Assembly (NCBI GenBank): GCA_030704615.1
Contig: CM060734.1
Coordinates: 59,722,042-59,786,041, forward strand
Reading direction: 5' to 3'
Length of the DNA: 64,000 bases
Origin: Takakia lepidozioides
Taxonomy: Eukaryota > Streptophyta > Takakiopsida > Takakiales > Takakiaceae
Shown one piece after another: positions 11,151 to 21,595 of this stretch. Within the stretch, counting starts at the first letter, position 1; every line of letters starts with the position of its first letter. Below the pieces are notes generated by a model that was not told the DNA's origin, searched no databases, and saw only the letters and a list, made by a program, of their open reading frames with translations. Both the position numbers and the translations under genes were made by a program.

Positions 11151-12135
11151 CCCACGAGGGTATTGTTCAGAATCACATCTGGTACAATTCCAGCTTTGGT
11201 GACGCAACCATGTACATCTTTGCATGTGCTTTCCAGGGCTGCCAGGCTTGCACACGCACTGCAAACACAAACAAACATGATGTGGTCGAGCTTCACCCCT
11301 TCCCCTATCATTTGCTTTCAGGTCTCCAAAGCCTCATCCCGCGCTCCTGCTCTTCACGCCCTCACCACAAGGGCATATTTCAGAACGACATCAATTCAAT
11401 TCCAGCTTGGACGATGTCACCACAAACCCCGTCTTCACTCATTGCCTACTCTAGTTAAGTGCAATTATGGGCTAGGCTGATACCACATCTCATTCAGCCA
11501 TATTATCAAACTGCATGTCATTTGTATCCTTGTAGTTGTACCCAAACTTGGCATACATGTCCACTACGGCAACATTCAGAATCACATTAGATACAATACC
11601 AGTTTTGACGATATTACCGTGGACCTCTGCACCATTTTTCAGGGCTGCCAAGCTTGCATTTGACATACATATCCACCAAGGCAGTGTTTAGAGACATCTA
11701 GTGGTACAATTCCAGCTTTGACAATGTCACCATGGACCTTTGCGCCCTTTCCAGGGCTACCAGGCTCGCATTTGACATACATGTACACCAAGGGAATGTT
11801 CAGAATGACATCAGGTACAATTCCAGCTTTGATGATGTCACCATGAACCTCTTGGCCCCTTCCCAGGGCTTCTAGGCCGCTCGCATATGTATATTACAAA
11901 CACAAATGAACATGACCTGGTCTGGCTTCATCCTTTCCCACATCATTTGCTCTTAGGTTTCCAAAGCCTTAATCCCACACCCATGATGCACATACCTTGC
12001 AATCATGGCACTCCACAACACCACATCTCATTTAGCCATGTTGTCGAACTCTCCCTTTGCATCAGGCTTGCTGCACCCACATTTGGCATACATGTCCACT
12101 AGGGCAGTGTTCAGAATGACAACTAGTACAATTTC
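11140..12135 (-). pseudogene. Degenerate tandem array of one PPR segment
   Basis: On the minus strand the segment resembling KEVHGDIIKAGIVPDVILN recurs at about 11140-11250, 11575-11660, 11680-11760, 11790-11880 and 12080-12140. Neighbouring copies around 11600, 11708 and 11819 are about 110 bases apart, much less than the roughly 300 bases of a full P-L-S repeat cycle. Each is followed by a piece of the LVDMYVKC phrase. Frames change and stops are frequent. It looks like the collapse or slippage-driven multiplication of one PPR unit. Confidence 0.65.
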
Positions 12136-12259
12136 AGCTTTGACGATGGCACATGGCCAAGAGTTATCCCAATATCCCACTACCAATGAGTTCAATGCAT
12201 ATCCTTGTCACATTGGCAGTATCATGTCAAAGTCACTCCCTACTAGATTCAATCAACGA

Positions 12260-12540
12260 CTAACTTGCAGAATTCAACATGAAAATTGAGGGCCGATTGT
12301 GATAAGAGGGGAAAACAGGGTGAAATGTGTTGAAGAAGGTGCCTTCATTAGTAGTGCTTGATTTTATCAATTGTGTTGCTGCTGCTGCGGCTTCCAGTTG
12401 ACCATCTATCCATGCAGGTTTCTTGTATCTATCCTTCCACAGGGAATCATAGGTAATGTATAGCTTGAAATCCGGCCCTCTTGGATGAATCTGGACACAC
12501 ACTCTATCCCTGCTCCTTCAGCTATCTATGCCTCTACACA
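12260..12540 (-). pseudogene. OSB-like PDF-motif fragment (copy 2)
   Basis: An open stretch of 80 codons on the minus strand (12260-12502) reads VQIHPRGPDFKLYITYDSLW, KKPAWIDGQLEAAAAATQ and FFNTFHPVFPSYHNRP. The first phrase matches the PDFK...LW half of the OSB PDF motif. The last phrase recurs in the OSB-like locus at 12949-13399. It lacks a start and the rest of the protein. Confidence 0.5.
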
Positions 12541-12734
12541 AAACCATGCATACATCTTTGCCTTCCTGCTAGCAGTTGACAATGACAGCCTCCCCTAGAA
12601 TTGTTCCAGCAAACACCCCCAACCCTACTTATCAACGAGCAACGAGCTAACTTACAGCATTCAATATGCATCTCATGGCCGGGTCTAGTGAGAGGACAAA
12701 ACAAGCTGAAATAGGTCGAAGAAGAAGGTGCCCA

Positions 12735-12865
12735 GGTTTCTTGTAGCTCTGATCCACTGGGAATCATAGGTAATCTTGTGCTTGATATCCTACCCTATTG
12801 GATGAATCTGTACCCACACTCTATCCTTGCTCCTTCAGCTATCCCAGCCTCTGCACACATCACGC
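12735..12865 (-). pseudogene. OSB-like PDF-motif fragment (copy 3, short)
   Basis: The DNA from 12735 (gtttcttgtagct, aatcataggtaat) to 12860 (actctatccttgctccttca) repeats copy 1 and copy 2 with deletions. Only the DNA-level similarity is clear; the reading frame is broken. Confidence 0.45.
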
Positions 12866-12939
12866 ATACATCCTCGCCTTGCTTTGAACGGCTGACAATG
12901 ACAGCCTAGATTTGTTCTAGCAAACACCCCAACCCTACT

Positions 12940-14175
12940 CATAACACACTAGTTCCTATGCTGAATGGCGTCTGCTTCTCTCTGTATTGTAATTCCTCGA
13001 TCGTCCCACCATTGACTGGGGTCGGAAAAATATTCCTTCCACAGCTTCTCCTTATCCCTGTATGTTCTTGGATACTTTCCTGTTGCCACATTGGCAACAT
13101 GCCAAAAACATTTAGACCGCCATAGATCAACCCAACAAGCTAACTTGTAGAATTCAACATGGAAATCAGGCCGGTCGACTTTGATAAGAGGGAAAAACAG
13201 GCTGAAAAGTGCTGAAGAATGAGCCGTTACCACTTTGTCCTTGACCTCGTGTCATGGCAGCTAGCTTTTCTTTCAACCATAGAGGATTCAACCGACCATC
13301 AACCCAAAAGAACCTCCTGTGTGTGCTGCTTGTGTCTGTAGTCAGGTGAACTCGGATGGGTCTGCGAGGAAAACCACCACGGTCCAGCTGAGCAGCCATA
13401 GATTTAAGCTCAGCCTCCTAAGACCAACCTGACCCTCCCAAGGACCTTGTCAACAAGAGGAAAGATACCAAATCATGATACTAATAGTAAGAACCCACAT
13501 TTGCAGGATGGACAAATTTCTCTGCATTGTACATTAAGAAAGTCACACCTTGCAATTGCTTTTGTCCCACCATTGATGAGGATCTTTAGAAAACTCGTGC
13601 CAGCTCTGCTCCATGCTCTATAGTAGACCTTTGTGCCCAAAATTCGACAACATCAATATTTTGACAAATTCCCTTCTGTAGGAGTCCTAGTGCTCTTTCA
13701 ACAACATTCATTGCAAATCACTTTGGGCTCCATTAGATTCTACACAATGAGGAACATTGGAACATGTCCAAACTTACACAATAAGCCTATGTCTGTAGTC
13801 TGGAGATCTTGGAGTGGTCTATGAAAATGACCAGGGAGCAGCTGAGGAGCTGCAGTCTCAACCCTCCCAAGTACCTTGCAAACTCAAGGGAAAACACCTT
13901 GCGCATCCTACTTTCATGCCCTGCTCAGCAAGGACAACCTCGATATGGACAGTAAAAGCATTTTTCCTATAACACAGCGAGATTCTGACTTCACTGACTT
14001 CACTCAACAACAGTATGATCCAGTCCACACCATACGACCATACCAGAGTTTCCTCAATCTCCCTTTCTCATCCTACATGAAGAAAGCTCACCTTGTCAAG
14101 GCTACTATTCCACCATTGTAAAGTATCTTTAAAGAACTGTTGCCAGCGCTATTCCATGCTCCAGCGTTGACCTAC
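12940..14175 (-). pseudogene. OSB-like (organellar ssDNA-binding) gene remnant with three PDF-type motifs
   Basis: Three minus-strand segments share a WxxxF..DPxQWWD pattern: WQQFFKDTLQWW (about 14110-14165), WHEFSKDPHQWWDK (13560-13610) and LWKEYFSDPSQWWDDR (about 13000-13055). This is the first half of the PDF motif of plant OSB proteins, which bind single-stranded DNA in organelles and limit recombination there. The lower segment has a preceding exon 13166-13399 (TTDTSSTHRRFFWVDGRLNP) that joins 12949-13233 after a frameshift near 13190. Sequence around 13790-13860 looks like a duplicated relative of 13330-13430. The gene appears to be several modules with introns, now broken. The OSB call rests on motif recognition only; no intact OB fold is visible. 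Confidence 0.45.
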
Positions 14176-14785
14176 ACGCCAGATATACCAATTATCGGCC
14201 TTGCCTAACGACCCGTGCACTTTCTTGCATCTTTGCGTTGAGTACATCCGTTTCTACCGAATTGCGCAAAAGACAATTCCGAGCCTGGATCCGACTGTGC
14301 ATACAAACACAAAAAAAAAAAACCGCGAAGTGTTTTGTGTAATTCACTAGAAGTATTCGTGTCTTTTCCGAATCGACTGGGTGTCCGCCAACCACTCCAA
14401 GAACCACTTGGCAGTAAGCGGGACTAGTGGAGAGTGGAAACAGACAATGTGGGCCCACGGGGGCATTTCAGACGGCGGGCAGAAGTGGGGTCAACGACTC
14501 TGGGGTCGTAGCAAAAATCCGGGCTATTTAATTAATTACGTAAATACATAAAATTTGAAAAAGTGGAAATTACATGTGGTTCTAATTACTGCACATGCGA
14601 CTAGAAATTTTCATTCATAATTCGATTAATGGAATAAAGATATTTATTCATTAAAGTGAATATGTGGTCGACTCAACTACTCCATGAACCACTGCGCATT
14701 GATTGCACCCGTGATTCGGGGCCACATTTGCTGACGTGTGTTTCACAAGAACAGGCTATTGCCTCCACCTGGAAGTGACAGGTCC
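14176..14785. other. No gene seen
   Basis: The stretch includes an A11 run near 14310 and an AT-rich block (14520-14660). An open frame of 88 codons on the minus strand (14192-14458) has no recognisable similarity and I do not call it. Confidence 0.3.
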
Positions 14786-14905
14786 ATGGTGACATCGTGA
14801 AAGCTGGAATTGTAGGGTTTGCCATTCTGAACACCGCCCTGGTGGACATGTATGCCGAATGCAGGAGCATTGAAGCGAAGAGTTCGACTGTGGCTCAACG
14901 AGATG
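14786..14905 (+). pseudogene. PPR fragment
   Basis: The phrase HGDIVKAGIVGFAILNTALVD then MYAECRSIEA is a PPR piece on the plus strand, followed by AQRDVVAG in another frame. It is directly followed by an OSB-like fragment at about 14985, the same pairing of modules as on the minus strand at 10981-12135. Confidence 0.6.
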
Positions 14906-14984
14906 TGGTGGCGGGGAGGGCGATGATCGCATTGGTAGCAAGGCAAAGATGTATGCATGATTTGTGCAGAGGCAATGATAGCTG

Positions 14985-15145
14985 AAGGAGCAGGATAGAG
15001 TGTGGGTCCATATTCATCCAAGAGGGTCAGATTTCAAGCTCCAGATTACCTATGGATCCCTGTGGAAGGATAGCTACAAGAAACCTCCATGGGTAGATGG
15101 TTAGCTGGAAGCGGCAGCTGTAGCGGCACAGTTGATAAAATCAGG
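14985..15145 (+). pseudogene. OSB-like PDF-motif fragment (copy 4)
   Basis: The DNA (gctgaaggagcaggatagag through aagcggcagctgtagcggca) is the plus-strand counterpart of the modules at 10981-11150 and 12345-12540. Frames are disrupted. A PPR fragment lies on each side. Confidence 0.45.
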
Positions 15146-15225
15146 CACCTCAACCATGACCACAGCTTCTGGAAAGAGGATCAAGAGAGGGAGTCCACAA
15201 TGCCTCTTCTGGCACTTATGGGCAT

Positions 15226-16195
15226 GTGAAGATGCTTTATGAGGCAGGCAGATTGAAAGAGGCTCTACAGATTTTAAACCAAAGAGGCATTTCAGCATAT
15301 GTAGATACGTATGTGTGTCTTTTGCCTAAGTGCATCAAGATGAAAGGCCTAGAAGTTGGAAAGCAGGTGCACACTTACATTATCCAAAGTGGATTCACGC
15401 CGAATGTTTTTCTACTCAACAACCTTGTCAACATGTATGTTAAGGGGAGATCATGGATGATCACCAAGTGTTCAACACAGAATGCCTCAATGATCTTTGA
15501 TCACGTGGAATATAATGTTGGCAGGATTACCAAGCATGGGCGTGGTATGAATGCTTTGGAGACCTATAAGCAAATGATGAGCGAAGGGTGGAGCCCAACC
15601 ACATCGCGTTTGTATATGTTTGCAATGCGTGTGCAAGCCTGGAAAAGGGGAAAGGGTCCATGGTGACATCGGTCAAAGCTGGAATTGCACCAGATGTCAT
15701 TCTGAACACTGCCATGACCTGGACATGTATGCCAAATGTGGATGCATTGAGGATGCAAAGGGAGTTTTTGACTCTATGGCTGAACGAGATGTGGTGTTGT
15801 GGAGTGTGATGCTTACAGGGTATGCACAACAGGGACGTGGGATGGAGGCTTTGGAGACCTATGATCAAATGATGGGGGAGGGGGTGAAGCCCGGCCACTT
15901 TGTGTGCATTTGCAATGCTTGTGCAAGCCTGGCAGCCCTAGACAATGGCAAAGAGGTGCATGGGGATATCATCAAAGCTGGAATTGTACCAAATGTCATT
16001 CTGAACATTGCCTTGGCAGCTTTGGAAAAGGGGAAAGAGGTCTTTGGCAACATCTTCAGAGCTGGAATTGTACCAAATGTCATTCTAAACCATATCCTGG
16101 TGGACATGTATGCAAAATGTGGGTGCATTGAGCCCTAGACAAAGACAAAGAGGTGCATGGGGTATCATCAAAGCTGGAATTGTACCAAATGTCAC
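15226..16195 (+). pseudogene. PPR pseudogene with contracted tandem units at its 3' end
   Basis: 15226-15460 reads KEALQILNQRGISAYVDTY, GKQVHTYIIQSGFTPNVFL and NNLVNMYVKG. After a break, 15720-16138 gives a good PPR frame: LDMYAKCGCIEDAKGVFDSM, AERDVVLWSVMLTGYAQQ and KEVHGDIIKAGIVPNVILN. Then the last segment is repeated with only the AALEKGKEV linker between copies (starts of gctggaattg at 15977, 16061 and 16172, spacing 84 and 111 bases). The frame ends at TAG 16136. Frameshifts occur near 15470 and 15620. The 172-codon frame could make a short peptide but lacks a full repeat set and a start context. Confidence 0.75.
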
Positions 16196-16224
16196 GGACA
16201 TAGCCCAAAGAAATTTATCAGGAG

Positions 16225-16350
16225 TAAATACCAGAAGTTACCAAGTTATCATGTTATCAGAAGTTACCATGACTTACCATAATTTACCATGATCTACCAT
16301 TAGTTACCAAGTTACCGGGAGTTTATCAAATTACCAAGAATAACTTGGGA
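16225..16350. repeat. Short TTACCA-type subterminal repeats
   Basis: About ten degenerate copies of (a/g)ttaccaag/ttaccatga/ttatcat follow each other at roughly 10-12 base spacing. They lie just beyond the end of the CACTA transposase remnant. Short clustered subterminal motifs of this size are a known feature of CACTA elements, where they bind the accessory protein. I do not see a CACTA-type terminus, so assignment to the element is inference. Confidence 0.45.
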
Positions 16351-16398
16351 AACTGCTCAGGAAGCTTCCTTTGGAGGAAACTTCGCTTGAAGTGAAGC

Positions 16399-17886
16399 TT
16401 AAAAACATGCATCACAGATTGTTTTCAATGTCATCCAGTCTCCAACGAATCCTGTTGGTGGGAACTCCTTCTCTATAAGACACAGAGTGAGAACTGCTTC
16501 AGTTCTCAATTCCTCATACTCTACAGGATTCACCACTTTTGCACACAACTTCTTAAATACACGACATACTCGCAAAATGGCCCTTCGAGGACCACTTGCC
16601 ATGAGCCCACGGATAGCAAGCGGTATAATTTGCTGCATGAGCACATGATAGTCATGTGATTTCATGCCAAACAACTTCTTCTTCACCACATGCTTTTTGA
16701 AAGCTGATGCGTAGCCTGTTGGCACTTTCAAGTTCTGCACAATCTCCAGAAAGACTTGTAACTCACCCTCAGTGAGGACATAAGGGGCAGGAGGCATAAT
16801 TAACATATCTGCTCTGTCAGGATCACGTTGTAGCCACAATTCCGGACGCATCTCAAGTAGCTCCAAATCACGGCGAACTTTCAATGTGTCTTTCTCACCA
16901 AAGATAATTTTAATAATATTTTCAGCCAAGTTCTTCTCGCAATGCATTGCGTCAAACGTGTGGCGGATGAGGAGACCCTACATAAGCAATTGAGCATTTA
17001 CTCATCACAATTTAAACAGAAAACGCAAAAATGTACACAGCCAATTTAAAGGCCATGAAGGAATTACCTCCCAATAAGGTAAGACATATAAAATTGACAA
17101 TCGCTTAACTCCATGAGTTTTTGCTGGGTCTGTCCTGCTATCTGGCGTCCCTCCGTTTTCTACCCATGCAGTGCGAGCTGTTGCAAGCTCCTTGATTTGT
17201 GTTCCAGTCTACGTTTTTGGAGGAGTTCCATGCTCGGTAGCGCCATTGAACATTCTTGACCTTCTATATGGATGATTGCGGGCCAAAAATCTTCGGTGGC
17301 CTAGGAAAACAATTTTTCCACATGTGTGTAACTGCTGTGAAGTCACCCCGGGTCCACAAGCTGGACAACCAGCTTAACCTTTCGTCACTTGACCTGAGAG
17401 CAAGCCATATGCAGGGTAGTCATGGATTGACCACATCAACACTGCCCTCAATATGAATTCGCGTTGATCACGAGGACGGGAAACATCATGAGCTGCAATC
17501 CCTCTCTGTAGTTCTAGTAGCTCTTCCACTAGGGGCATCAGGTAAACATCTACGTTGCCCGAGGTAACAGACTCCTTACCAGGAATCAGTAGCGCTAACA
17601 TGACAAAGAACTTTTTGGTCATTAACCACGGAGGTAGATTGTAATTGACCAAGAGAACGGGCCATGTGCTCCAACTTGTGGATTGAGCTCCATATGGATT
17701 TACACCGTCTAAGGCCAATCCAAATCGCAGAGATCGTGGCTCTGCAGCAAAATCCTCAAATGTGGTGTCAATGTGTCTCCATGCTTTGCTATCAGCTAGA
17801 TGTCGAACCAACCCATCATGGCTCTTATGTCTGTCGTGCCATGTCATGAGGTTAGCGATCGATTTACATCGGTACATACGTTTCAA
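16399..17886 (-). pseudogene. CACTA (En/Spm) TNP2-like transposase with DUF4218, truncated
   Basis: Minus strand. 17886-17374 encodes the TNP2 core (LRFGLALDGVNPYG, LLVNYNLPPWLM). It continues through a TAA near 17373 into a zinc-binding phrase (CPACG) and GKIVFLGHRRFLARNHPYR (about 17345-17265). Next comes RTAWVENGG...THGVKRLSILYVLPYWE ending at 17067. An intron 17066-16985 (gtaatt...tag) follows, then 16984-16399 with RHTFDAMHCEKNL and the DUF4218 phrase KKLFGMKSHDYHVLMQQI. This order is typical of CACTA transposases. The N-terminal part is cut off at about 17884 by the neighbouring gypsy remnant, and the TAA interrupts the frame, so it is not expected to be active. Confidence 0.85.
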
Positions 17887-19215
17887 CCTTGGAATGACAG
17901 GTTTTCATGGTCAATATTTCCTGATGCTAACGGTCGTCCATCGATGACTTCAACAGGGGCCGAGAATTTCCTTCTTACGAGCGTTAAATTGTATTGCTTT
18001 GCAAAGTCTCTGTCAATAAAACACGCTGAAGCGCCTGAGTTCAAAAGTGCTTCTACGGAGATATCTCGATTTTGCATCCTGATCTTTATTGGAACTGCGA
18101 AACAAGGTATAGGGTCTGGAGGTAGAAAGAAACATTTTTTTTGTGAGGAATTTGGAGTGTCCAGCCGCATGGTCCCTACTGTGACTGGACATATTCGTTT
18201 TCCGACCTCCTCATATCGAACACTTGAGTTGTGCCCCGAGCTTTGAATCTTCTCTTGTTATGGCAGTTTAATGCTATGTGATCATCTTCTCCACAATAAA
18301 GGCATAATCCATTCGAGCGCCGTCTTTGTTTTTTTTGTGGCGTCAATGGCTTGAATCGGACAGCATCAATCTGCATATGATAATTACCGGATATCTGGTG
18401 GATCGTTGTATTTAGTGCCGTAGTAGCAACGGCATGGTGCGTCGTCGACCATCCAGATCGCTTCTCTTGACGTCTTTCGAACAAACGATTATCGCATGCA
18501 ATGACTTGGGTGATGAATTTGCTGAGTGTAGTCACGTTTGGCATTGTCAGCAACAAATCTTTTACATCCTCTTTTAGGACACATCGAAACTGACTAATGA
18601 GACTCTTCTCATTCCAGTTGAGGTCGCATGCAAGTTGTCGAAATTCGGCAGCATAAACGGAAGCAGGACGTGCTCCTTGTCGAAGATTTTGCATCTTTGT
18701 CTCTGCAACTCTCTCTTTATCATTCTCTCCAAACGTTGTAGTGAACTCGGACATGAATGCTTCAAAATTGTATAATAAATGTGAATTTTTTCCTAGTAAC
18801 GGTGCAAACCAAGATAGGGCAGTGCCTGATAGAAGGGTGCCCACGAATCCCACTTGAATACCTTCATCAGGGTAGCGTTGTGGATGTAATCGTAGGAACA
18901 ATCGTACTTGTTGAACAAAACCGCGAAATCTTGATCTCGTCCCATCAAATTTCTTGGGCATGCTGACCTTTGGTTCTTTTGTAATCTGTTCAAGATTTGG
19001 AGGAATCGTGTAGTAGGATTTGTTGTAGTAGAGACTCGTAAAGTTGAAGATCCATTGTTCGACTTCTTCAACTCTGAAATTTGTTGTTGTAAATTGTTGA
19101 GAGCGTTGCCAAGATCTTGAGACTGATCAGCTTATAGTTGGGCAGTAGAGGCACGAAGTTCTTGCATCTGGAGCTGAAGACTCTACAATGTGGCGACCAT
19201 TTCCGCAAATGTGTC
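17883..19215 (-). pseudogene. Ty3/gypsy gag-protease remnant (element B)
   Basis: The minus strand starts with a coiled-coil leader (MEDTFAEMVATL then a stop, about 19217-19070). It continues with a Gag domain 18961-18176 (FVQQVRLFLRLHPQRYPDEG, LSWFAPLLGKNS, FRQLACDLNWNEKS) and a CCHC knuckle CLYCGEDDHIALNC. 18170-17883 is a retropepsin domain with ALLNSGASACFID, where the usual D-S-G triad reads N-S-G. The catalytic Asp is thus replaced by Asn, and the polyprotein is cut at 17883 before reverse transcriptase. Stops and frame changes occur in the leader and between 18176 and 18170. It is a dead fragment whose left end abuts the CACTA remnant. Confidence 0.8.
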
Positions 19216-19259
19216 TTCCATCTTAACTAACTAAGGAACAAACTTTAGTCTCGCCAAAC

Positions 19260-19670
19260 TGTCAAGAACGAGAACATGACTGAACACAAACAAGAGATCA
19301 AACTAGAGGTACAAGACTAGACAAGAAGTCAAGGTCGGTGTGGCCGAACACATGATGAGTAAATAAAAATCAAGACGATCTTTATAACAATGAACAAGAA
19401 TACAAAATTTTGGAATACGACTTGAATACTGGAATGCTGGAAACTAGACTGGAGTACCAGATAGTGGAAACTGGGCTAGAGTACTGGGAACTGGAAACAA
19501 TAGTAGATTGAACTGGTGTTGGCGAGACTGAAGAGTGTCCAGTCTTGCCTCCTATATATACTGGCTACTAATAAGCTTCCCTAAAAAGCTTCCCCTATAG
19601 AGGTTTCTTGATGGAGAAGCTTCCTTAAACAAAGGAGGTATCCCCTGGTTTGTACTTCATAATCCTGACA
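19260..19670 (-). repeat. LTR of gypsy element B
   Basis: The stretch starts TGTCA and ends TGACA, the expected inverted ends of an LTR. It lies directly upstream (on the minus strand) of the gag leader of element B. Next to its inner end the minus strand reads ttggcgagac, a plausible primer-binding site start. Its partner LTR is absent because the element is truncated at 17883. Internal near-repeats (gactggagtaccag, ctggaaac) occur at 19440-19500. Confidence 0.6.
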
Positions 19671-19949
19671 TCGACTGGCGATCACGAAAAATTTCTGCAA
19701 GACAAAAATGCAAAAGTACCAAAGGTATTCAACCCCTGTTTCTTGGAGCTAGAGCCTTAATGAGAGCTACGAAGAAAGACGCGACATTTGTACTTTATGC
19801 GACTCCGATCAAAACCACAACAGACCAAGGTACTTCGACATTATCTACTCAATATCAAGATTTCAAGGATGTCTTCGAGAAGAAAAATGCAGACATATTG
19901 CCACAACATCGACCTTATGATTGTGCAATTGAGTTACAAGAAGGAGCTC
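19671..19949 (+). pseudogene. Gypsy protease-RT linker fragment (element C)
   Basis: The plus-strand frame reads MRATKKDATFVLYATPIKT, then STQYQDFKDVFEKK and DILPQHRPYDCAIELQEGA. The last phrase is the segment just before the fingers of gypsy reverse transcriptase. The frame is cut at 19949 by the LTR that starts at 19950. The matching continuation is not found after any LTR in this window. Confidence 0.75.
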
Positions 19950-20986
19950 TGTTAGAGGGCTGCTTGGGACTTAGACGCTTTTACGGGATCTGTGGGGTAC
20001 CCTTAATTTTTACACAGACTGAGACCAACAGGAGCCTTAGGGGTGACAGCAACAGGCTTTAGGGGGGAGATACACGGCCCGACACAGTCCGTCACAGCCC
20101 AACACAGCCAGTCATAGCCAACACAGTCCGTCACAGCTTTGCACAGCCAACACAGCCCGTCACAGTCCGACACGACCGACACAGCCGACATAGTCAGATA
20201 CAGCCGCCACAGCTTCGCACAGCCCTACACAGCCCAACACAGCCAGTCACAGCCCGATACAGCCGCCACAGCTTCGCACAGCCCTACACAGCCCGACACA
20301 GCCAGTCACAGCCCGCCACAGCCTGAAACAGCCAGTCACAGCTCGGCACAGCTGGGGGACAGTTATCATTGGCAGGGAACGACGGTGGGGGAACGACATC
20401 TGAAAAAAGAACGTGTACTACAGGGATGACGGTTAATGAGGAAAGCGGTTAGAATAGCTTGTAGGTAGAAAAAATGAAGAGCGGGGAGGTCTGGGATCAC
20501 TTCTTGGTGGGGGACTTCGGGCATCAGGGCTTGGAAATAGAGGGGAGAGCACATCTCTGAGGGGAAAGATGAAGAGCACGGAGTAGGAGAAATGACGATC
20601 TGTTGTTACTTGATGAATGCAAGCTGTAGAATTGTAATATAGAGTAGATTAGAGACACCATGGCTTCAGCCTGATACTTGATAGATGTTAATCTGATACA
20701 TACTTCATACTCACACTGTGTAGAGAGACCTGAGTGAAGCTGTGGAATGAATAGATAGAACTTGATAGATTTCTGAAAAAAAATGATACTTAATTGCAGA
20801 AAGTAAGGTAACTCGCTAACATGAATGCGAGAAGGAGTATAAATAAGAAACACCCCCATGATACACTAGTTGTAGGTCATGACTGATTGTTCTGAGCGGG
20901 CTGAGTGCTTAGAGATTTCCAACTCTTTTATCTTGGAGTTCCCACCTCGGATAGCGAAGGGATGGGTGAGTAAAAGCCGCTCGACA
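19950..20986 (+). repeat. 5' LTR of gypsy element 1
   Basis: It starts TGTTAGAGG and ends CGACA, and is followed after two bases by a primer-binding site. It matches the LTRs at 25397-26443 (inverted) and 39595-40696, but it is the most divergent of the three. It carries a satellite array (20080-20360). About 110 bases at its 3' end are open and join the leader reading frame. Left flank AGCTC (19945-19949) would be the target-site copy; no matching right copy is present. Confidence 0.88.
20075..20360. repeat. GGCTGTG-type satellite inside LTR 1
   Basis: Tandem, irregular units such as cacagcccgacacagccagt and cacagccgccacagcttcg fill this stretch. Similar arrays occupy the same position in the other two LTRs (25984-26325, 39715-40075), and a related array lies at 30718-31005. 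Unit boundaries vary between 9 and about 22 bases. Confidence 0.85.
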
Positions 20987-21574
20987 TTTGGCGACCATAC
21001 TGGGGAACTGGGTCATGAACAACCAGATGTGACAGGCATCTGGTGGGATCGTGGTGGTTGGAGAATTAAAGAATTTGATGTGAATCAAATTCCTTGTGAA
21101 ACTGAGAAGGAAAGTTTGTCCAAACGATTCTTTCAGAGGTTCTTGGAATTGCCAGACGGTTGTAAAGAAAACATTCTTAAGAGAGTGCATGATGCTGACC
21201 CTGAGTGGGGTCTGGAGAAAGGAGTGATAAAGATTTATCAGGTGGCCTGTAGAGGAAGAGCACGTTGGTTACCAACACTGGTTTATGTGATAGCATTGCT
21301 ATCCATTAAACGAGTAGAGTTTGAAGGCTGGGAGGAAAGAAAGGTGAATGTTTATACTCATATGCATGAAGAGCTTGTACTGGTAAAGAATTGGATTCCA
21401 AAGGATATTTTGTGGATCAAACTCACACCAAGAACAGCTTTCCAGACTTGTTTGCCATATGGTTATATGGTAACGGAGACTTCTAGTATAGCCAAGGGTG
21501 CATTGAAGCTTGAAAGAAACCCAGGCATATACGAGAGATATTACAGAAGAGAGTTTTGGTTATTGCCACATTAA
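20879..21574 (+). CDS. Leader ORF of gypsy element 1, spanning LTR end and PBS
   Basis: A 231-codon frame begins at ATG 20879 inside the LTR, reads through the LTR end and the primer-binding site, and stops at TAA 21574, 21 bases before the gag ATG. The first 37 residues (MTDCSERAECLEIS...) are conserved in the other LTR copies. Past the PBS it reads KRFFQRFLELPDGCKENILK, RWLPTLVYVIALLSIKRVEF and NWIPKDILWIKLTPRTAFQT; no known domain is recognised. The only other internal Met codons lie far downstream, so a start in the LTR or at a non-AUG codon would be needed. A diverged piece of this ORF lies at 54236-54334, which argues for a conserved part of the family. Confidence 0.55.
   Translation: MTDCSERAECLEISNSFILEFPPRIAKGWVSKSRSTFGDHTGELGHEQPDVTGIWWDRGGWRIKEFDVNQIPCETEKESLSKRFFQRFLELPDGCKENILKRVHDADPEWGLEKGVIKIYQVACRGRARWLPTLVYVIALLSIKRVEFEGWEERKVNVYTHMHEELVLVKNWIPKDILWIKLTPRTAFQTCLPYGYMVTETSSIAKGALKLERNPGIYERYYRREFWLLPH
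20989..21006 (+). other. Primer-binding site of element 1
   Basis: TGGCGACCATACTGGGGA begins two bases after the LTR terminus. The tggcga...tgggga form resembles tRNA-complementary PBS sequences of plant Athila/Tat-type elements. I cannot name the tRNA without a comparison. Confidence 0.7.
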
Positions 21575-21595
21575 AAGAAATGAAAGACATGGGAC

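Noticed and set aside
11084-11458. 124-codon plus-strand frame
   Set aside because: It is antisense to PPR segments that read on the minus strand.
20139-20429. Open frames through the LTR satellites
   Set aside because: Repeats with no stop in several frames; low-complexity Ser/His/Gln/Thr translation only.
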